NCBI GenBank assembly: GCA_030704615.1
Contig: CM060731.1
Location: forward strand, 36,146,001 to 36,210,000
Source: Takakia lepidozioides
Lineage: Eukaryota; Streptophyta; Takakiopsida; Takakiales; Takakiaceae
Reading direction: 5' to 3'
DNA: 64,000 bases
Positions 58,575-64,000 of this stretch are shown here, in pieces. Position 1 is the stretch's first letter, and each line of letters begins with the position of its first letter. The translations under genes and the position numbers were made by a program. Below the pieces are notes generated by a model. The model made no database searches and had not been told where the DNA came from. It worked only from the letters and a program-made list of their open reading frames with translations.

Positions 58575-61500
58575 ATGGCTGATAGCCAGGCGAGTCTTCT
58601 GCTGCGCAAGCAGCTTAAAGGTGCTCTTTCCATCATCTGCATGTCTGTTTGATTACCGCCCGCTCCGAGAGTGCTGTTGGAATTGCGACTTCTTGAAATT
58701 TGGTGCCTCTGCCTGTTATCTTATGTGTCGATTGCTTATAGATAGATAGATCGTTTGTCCGCTCGTGAATTTAGGAAACTTCTGATTGTGTCTTGTTGTG
58801 GTCGGTGGACATTTTTTAGGTAATTTTGGAAGATGCGTGCTTGCTGTCGGGTTTATTGTTCTGATTGTCTTGCATTCTAGATTCACTCTCTTCGACTATT
58901 TTGGGCTTGCTGGAAGGATCAGAGGCGGTTAGTTTATGCCTCTGTTTGAAATTTACGTTGGCATCTTATTTATGAATTATAGGGTTAGCCTTCGCGACAT
59001 ATTTCCTGAAGTATCCGGTTATTCTTTGGGTGTAACTCCTTCTTGATTTTTAGTCAGAGGATAGTTTATGGCAGGACAGTAGTCCATTCCAGGTCTTCTG
59101 GACCATATTGCCATTTACTTTCCTTTGTCTGATATTCTCTTACTAGTCGAGAAATTATTTTGTCCTAAGGCCAGGGTACTCAACAGATTGGTACAGATGG
59201 CGCTGGAGACAGGGAATCAACCTGTTGTAGAAAAATGCTGGATGTATGTGGCTAGGGTTTGTTTGTGGTGTGAGGGGCGGTTGCCAATCGATGTTTCAGA
59301 GTTGCATTTTGGATGTATATATGCTCACTTGAAGTCTGGAAGCAGAGTTACTCTGTGGAAGAGGAAGGTCTTGTGCAGTGGGTATTCAAACTTCATCTGC
59401 TGTCTAGTAGTTTCTGTTCTTTTGATCACCCAGTCTTCCATCAGTGCCACAAGCAAGGCAAGCTGTTGCCCATCTCTCACTGGGGACTACATATGTGGCC
59501 CCAGATCTGGGTACCTCTGCTGTGGATTGTCGTGCTGTCAGATCTGACAGACGTTCAATACTGGGTGGCAGGGATATTCAGGATCATGAAGAAGGATTTA
59601 TCTTTTGTTACTGGAAGACATGAAAGATGTTATTTGTACAGATTAGCTTATCCAAGAATAATATTTCTGACAGCCCTGTTGTTGGTGAAAGTGTCACAGA
59701 TTTATCAAGGAATCCGGTTGATGGCTTCTCAGCAGGCCTTGTAGATGACTCGAATGTGTTTGAATGGAATGTTACCATCATCGGTCCTCCTGACACTCTC
59801 TAGTAAGTTTGCTGTTTTGTACTCTCGTGTTAAAGTCATTCTTGCTGACGAAGGTATAGGTTTTCCACAGCGATCAGATGTCTGCTGGTCATCTTCCTTG
59901 TGGTCTGCTTCTGAGTACTTGGAAAGATAGGATCCTTTATCCCTCCTAGCCCTTTCTATTGAGAGACTTTGCGATGACTTGGGTAAGTTGCCAACTAGTG
60001 GGTCCTTGGAGTCCGGTTTCCTATGTGGTGTGGTGTGTGTCTTCCATTTGTACAGCTAGGGTTAAAGAATTGGTCAAAGTAGTGTGTAAGGTTTCCATCT
60101 CACTTGCTGAGCAGCAAGTCACTTTCGCGGTTCAGTTATTTCCAAACCAAAGTTGTGCTCTTTCCTATGCTTGATTGATCCTCATTGTAATATCCCAAAG
60201 GGTAAATTGGAGTGGCAAGTGTCTCTGAATGCAGTAGCTTTTGGTTCTTCTCCTTCGATATTTGCCAGTGGAGACTTGTCTTTGCCTTTGGGGTGCTTCG
60301 ATGTCCAGCGGAAGTTTGTTTCTCCAAGTGGTCTTGTTCATGGCTGGTGCCTGTCTCTGACTCTTGCAGTGAGGGTGGTTATTTCAACGCAATTATGAGT
60401 TTTCCCCCAAATTACCCGAACAGCCCTCCATCAGTAAGGTTCACTTCAGAGATGTGGCACCCAAATGGTGAGTACAGTCGCAAATCTTTTTCTGGTGTTA
60501 AAGGAATATGGTGGATTGGGTTTTGAAAGGAATGTTTGTTTGACATGCCCCCACACTTCTGTGCCTTAACGTTTTTAACTCCCAGTATGGCCCAGGCCAC
60601 TTGGGATATGCACGTGGTTTGAAGTGTGCCCTAAAACGTTGTCTCGTCACTGGCAGTGTTCATCTACACCATTTGGCAGTCTTTGAAGTCATTTTTCACC
60701 TTCATAGAGAGTGCTGACGCCTTATTTAAGGCATCCAGTCCTGTTGAGAGTCTGTGCATTCCTTACATTGCAAGCCATCACCATCACCACTGAAATATGT
60801 CCTCACGTTGGTCCAGCTCCAAAGGTGTTTGCATTGGATTTTCTTTTTGTGGCGTGTACATGATGAGCTGAGGGTTGAATGGAGGCTATGATGTGGTTTG
60901 GAGGCCATATCCCCAGAAGACACTTAAACCTCCTGGTGCTGAACATGGGGTTTTCACTCCAAACGGTAACATACTCAGCCCAGAAACTGGCACCGAGCCG
61001 ATCACTATACCGACACAGGCTTGATTGAGTTTTTGATTCAAGGGCTGTTTTTCATAGCAGAAGGTGATCTATCCAGTGCAAACCTATTGGAACCATGGCT
61101 GTAGGCAAAGCCTTGATGCGACTATATGAATACTTCCCATTTTGTTTTTATCGTTGTATAAGGAAGTACAACCTCTCCTAAGACTTGCTCATCCCAGGAA
61201 TTTCCAGTATGTAATCTTGAAGGTGTCTGCACTTCTGATGGTAGGTTTGTTGCTCTGTTTGTTCTCCAGTTTACCCTGATGGACGTGTTTGCATCTCCAT
61301 TCTCCATGCACCTGGAGATGATCCAAATGGCTACGAACTTGCCAGTGAGCGATGGTCGCCCGTGCACACGGTACATTTTACTTTACTAAGTGCTTACCAT
61401 CTTTCACGCAGAAAACATTGTCCCCTCCCTTAATTCGTTGCTCAAATGGTCACCTCCAGGCTCTGCTGTACACCCGAATACTCAATCCACTTCGATTTTG

Positions 61501-62697
61501 ATTCAATTATTTTCCCTCCATGGGGACTTCTGAATTTTTGACAATTCAAATCATTGACCTGGCTTAACTCTCGCTAAATGACCGTTAAATCCCATGATAA
61601 ATAGCAATCACCGTGGTCACATGCATGAGCTGTGGGGAAAGCCTTTTGTGTCTCCACTTTGAGGGGCAATTGGTTCCTCTATCAATGCAAGGATTTCTCA
61701 TCTAGTTTAAGTTTCTGTTCAAGACCCAGGGGCCATGTATAGATTCCAGTTGGTGATTTATTGTGGACCCCTGATGCATAGGCACCGGTTGAAGGGTTGG
61801 CTTATCGCTGTAGATGTTTTTGATGATTTTGAGGGTGACCAGTTATTCATCTAAATGTTTATTGATCATGCTTGCACAGCCTAGCCAGTGTCAATTTTTC
61901 TTAGTAGCTTCAAGAGTCTGTGAGCTGTGTCCCACTGCAGGGCCAAGCAGTTGGATCTGGAGGTAGTTGTAGGTTTGGGTGACCACTTTTGTGGTTTGTG
62001 GCCACGTTTGAAGGTTGAGTGTTGGCACCCTACGCATTGGCTGGTTTTCTGTTTTCTCCTCTTTAGCCTTTGCAGTCCATGAAGTGTGCCTACAGCCTTC
62101 ATTACTGGGCTGGCTATGTTGTCTTGCTCTACTTCCTGACAGCATGTCACATGACAGGTGGAAACGATTCTGCTGAGCATCATATCTATGCTGTCCAGTC
62201 CAAATGATGAATCACCAGCAAACATTGATGCTGCGGTGAGGACCTTGTTCTCAAAGAAACTTGTTGCCATTGTTAGGGAAGGAATTTTCTGATTTTGACC
62301 TGACCTTCATATATCAAGTGACTTTGCCGCGCCCCGCACGATCAATGCTGTACTTTCTTTTGGTTGCCTTTCATCTGGAAACCTAACTTGTCGCCAACTT
62401 TGGTCTCATATGCCTCAGTTGGTGCTGAAAGTGCTCAAGTGGTGTGCTGTGTTATACTTCTTCCTTACATCCAAGGTGGGGTTTATGTATAAGAGTGAGG
62501 AATTTATGGTTAAGTGGAAGGTTTTTGCTCTTACTCAGTCGTATGAGCGAGCTTGCAACTTCTTTTCTTCACAATCTTCTTTGTCGCTAGTATTGACAGG
62601 TGGGGTTTCCTCTCTGCAGAAAGAGTGGCGAGAGACAAAAGAAGATTTTAAGCGGAAGGTGAGCCGGATTGTGAGGCGTTCCCAAGAAACCTTGTGA
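58575..62697 (+). CDS. UBC7: Ubiquitin-conjugating enzyme E2, UBC7/UBE2G type
   Basis: The enzyme takes ubiquitin from E1 on its active cysteine and passes it on with E3 ligases. UBC7/UBE2G members serve ER-associated degradation. Six exons: 58575-58620, 59700-59802, 60370-60467, 61270-61370, 62158-62235 and 62620-62697. They encode 167 residues, the normal length. Start [47 protein letters not shown], the HPN motif (residues 80-82) and the catalytic cysteine C90 in GRVCISIL are intact. The acidic-loop insertion typical of the UBC7 group ([22 protein letters not shown]) is present, as are [13 protein letters not shown] and the basic C-terminal helix. All junctions are GT-AG and in phase. Intron 1 is over 1 kb and introns 2-5 are a few hundred bases. 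Confidence 0.97.
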
Positions 62698-64000
62698 AAA
62701 TGGCCAGACAATGGCGGGTAGATTCATTGAGATAGAGTTTCTTTTTACCATCTTGAGTAGCCACAGGTGCATCTCTATGTGGCTGTGATAGGTTACTGAA
62801 TTGTGTATTTTTCCCAAGCAAATCTGGGAAGGTATGAGAGCAGGTGTATTTGTCGCCAGTGTCCATCACCTCTTATGCACAGGTGCGGCCAGTCTAGTAG
62901 GCCTTATGTAGCCACACAAGTCAACGAGTCAGCCAGTAGTCAGGTCGGTTTTCCATGTTGTTCATTGTTTCCGGTAGTTGGTCACCGCAGGGTATGAGGG
63001 AGATATTTTGGCATCCCTGATAGAGAATGTGCTAGTTGTGTTTGTGCTGAAAGCTTATTATCGAATTGTGGAAAGTTCATGGCATTATTTACCAGTCTTT
63101 TAGTCGGTACCAAAGAGATCTGACTCTCTTCCTGTCATTGGCTATGGGATAAGATTGTCCCCACCCTGACCTCCTTCTATAATCCCCTGGCTGTCCAATC
63201 TGGGGCAAAATGTCTTTGAAGGATACGTGGAAGTCTGGCAGATGTAACAGCACGTGTTTGCTCAACACAAGAAAATTCCTTGATAGTTACCAGCTTCCTC
63301 CAGGGTTGGTCCAAACTTATACATGTTTCAATCTTGATCAGAACTATGATAAGAAACTTGTCACATGAAATTTGGGATTCTTTGCAATTGCGCCATATCA
63401 TGTGGACTGTATATTATATACTGCAAATGGAGTTAGTTGATGGTAAGACTAGTGTGCACCTGTGGACCCAGGGGTTGTAATTTTTTTGAAAGCCGCGTGT
63501 GCTGGGGGAGCCCTCCCCAGTATTTGAATGAAGCATCTTCCCCAAGAAATGAAAGGATCGCATTTCCATTCAAAGCTGTTTGAAGAATACTGGTTGCAGT
63601 GGGAAGGTCATTGTTTGGCCTGGCACATGAACAAGCCACCATAACTTGAGCTTTACAACCAGAAACAAGCTAACAAGCTATCTAAGAGAAAACACATGTG
63701 ACAGGGTCATATATGCAAACAGATAGCACTACTGTGGCCAATTTGATCTCAAGAGAGGGCTCTTTACCGACAAGCAAGCCGCTTTAAGGGAAAAAACCCT
63801 TAGGTTTTGACGCTCATCAAGGAAGGGGGGTATCGCCTCACATACAAGACTTTGGCAAAAGGAAGGCAAAGGCAAAGCACGCGGGTCGAGAGGCACACAA
63901 ACACCAGCAGGAGACGCTATCACACGCATCCGAAGCCGAGGGCCATGTTTCGAGTGCGAGCGGCCTCCTTCTTCACTGGTTTTGCAGCCGCATCGGGCAT
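62698..64000. other. UBC7 3' region and unassigned right edge
   Basis: The first few hundred bases are probably the UBC7 3' UTR. No gene is supported further on. At the extreme right edge the minus strand has a short open start (MPDAAAKPVKKEAARTRN) that could be an exon of a gene continuing outside the window, but there is too little sequence to judge. Confidence 0.35.

Overview
The window is nuclear DNA of a land plant. The evidence is spliced GT-AG genes, a cytosolic ribosomal protein gene with a telo-box promoter, an LRR receptor-like kinase, a plant-type E2 ubiquitin-conjugating enzyme, and plant CACTA, hAT, chromovirus and LINE elements. Short to moderate introns and fairly dense genes would fit a non-seed plant such as a moss or lycophyte, but the sequence alone does not settle the lineage. 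I joined exons by eye on GT-AG borders and frame continuity; for several genes the summed exon length closes exactly on a codon count.

Left arm (1-31 kb), mostly genes. In order: a deoxyribonucleoside kinase-like gene (minus, running off the left edge); an intronless GCIP / cyclin-D1-binding-protein-like gene (2001-3173, plus); RPL19 (minus, 6463-7350); an LRR-III receptor-like pseudokinase (minus, 8526-11262); an unrecognised four-exon gene (minus, 19616-20387); and a 14-exon coiled-coil protein gene (minus, 20654-28589). Between and inside them lie two or three small DNA transposons, three 3' fragments of one LINE family and several tRNA-derived SINE-like pieces.

Middle (31-51.5 kb), a nest of mobile elements. 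A 5'-truncated Ty3/gypsy chromovirus (integrase, chromodomain, 3' LTR) is split by a 3.5-kb hAT element with a perfect 8-bp target duplication. A peculiar palindromic tandem array (36.1-36.9 kb) follows. Then comes a complete 12,653-bp CACTA transposon (38879-51531) with matching termini and a perfect AAT target duplication. It carries two divergent transcription units: a rightward TNP2-type transposase broken by several frameshifts, and a leftward nine-exon ORF1/TNPA-like gene. The most unusual finding is that this ORF1 gene contains an FCP1/NLI-type HAD phosphatase-like domain between its DNA-binding-like region and its C-terminal domain. The right arm of the CACTA holds a further duplicated segment with coding character on the minus strand.

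Right arm (51.5-64 kb). A decayed LINE-like stretch and a SINE-like piece are followed by a Ser/Gln-rich protein gene with a basic nuclear-localisation-like segment (54454-57145, plus) and a complete six-exon UBC7/UBE2G-type E2 gene (58575-62697, plus). The last 1.3 kb holds nothing I can assign.
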